From assembly GCA_003554915.1 (NCBI GenBank), contig PWHM01000106.1, forward strand, positions 1-14,566: 14,566 nt of DNA, read 5' to 3'. A program made the position numbers and the translations under genes. The stretch comes from Candidatus Nealsoniibacteriota bacterium (lineage in GTDB: Bacteria > Patescibacteriota > Minisyncoccia > Minisyncoccales > PWPS01). The notes below the pieces were generated by a model. That model was given only the letters and a program-made list of their open reading frames with translations. It made no database searches and was not told the origin of the DNA. Shown here in pieces: positions 14,543 to 14,566 of the stretch; the first letter of the stretch is position 1; every line of letters starts with the position of its first letter.

Positions 14543-14548
14543 TTTATA
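14543..14548 (-). promoter_or_regulatory. Possible -10 box upstream of the SpoIIM-like gene
   Basis: TATAAA on the minus strand lies 15 bases before the ATG at 14527. The matching -35 would begin at the window edge and cannot be seen, so this is only suggestive. Confidence 0.25.
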
Positions 14549-14566
14549 AGCTTCAAATCAATTTCC

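Noticed and set aside
1..14566. tRNA, rRNA, riboswitch or CRISPR array
   Set aside because: All gaps are under about 175 bases and show no cloverleaf, repeat-spacer pattern or recognisable aptamer core.

Overview
This AT-rich window looks like chromosomal DNA from a candidate-phyla (CPR/Patescibacteria-type) bacterium. No single gene proves this. The inference rests on several things read together: a compact layout with overlapping genes, almost no Shine-Dalgarno sequences, an AspRS without the usual bacterial insertion domain, an MraY with altered signature motifs, and a small histidine-rich protein of a type I associate with these genomes. TGA is used as a stop (9361-9363) and I saw no in-frame TGA inside genes, so the standard bacterial code applies. 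I see no insertion sequence, prophage, CRISPR array, rRNA or tRNA. No gap between genes exceeds about 175 bases.

Region 1 (1-7425, minus strand) holds three transcription units. In transcription order, thpR - murC - a small acidic membrane protein run from a promoter just upstream of thpR to a hairpin terminator at 5239-5269. Next comes trigger factor (tig) alone, ending at a hairpin at 3714-3734. Last comes an orphan receiver-domain protein - aspS - a D-Ala-D-Ala carboxypeptidase - mraY, which runs off the left edge. Cell-wall synthesis genes (murC, mraY, carboxypeptidase) are mixed with protein synthesis and folding genes (aspS, tig, thpR).

Region 2 (7581-11828, plus strand) is the most interesting part. 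It is a tightly packed operon with a radical-SAM enzyme (AmrS-like), a LigB/MEMO-like protein, a 96-aa histidine-rich protein, an AMMECR1-domain protein, a protein with an integrase-type N-terminal DNA-binding fold but no recombinase catalytic domain, and finally methionyl-tRNA formyltransferase (fmt). The first, second and fourth form an AmmeMemoRadiSam set of unknown biochemical role. The LigB-like and AMMECR1 parts, which I recall as one fused protein in many bacteria, are separate genes here with the small protein between them.

Region 3 (11806-14527, minus strand) is a four-gene unit: a SpoIIM-family membrane protein, pgeF (purine nucleoside phosphorylase / laccase-domain family), galU (UDP-glucose synthesis) and a TsaC/Sua5-type tRNA t6A synthesis enzyme. 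The last gene overlaps fmt tail to tail by 23 bases.

The divergent promoters at 7434-7462 and 7565-7573 both place the predicted transcription start at, or within about three bases of, the ATG. Leaderless translation is therefore likely for at least these two units.
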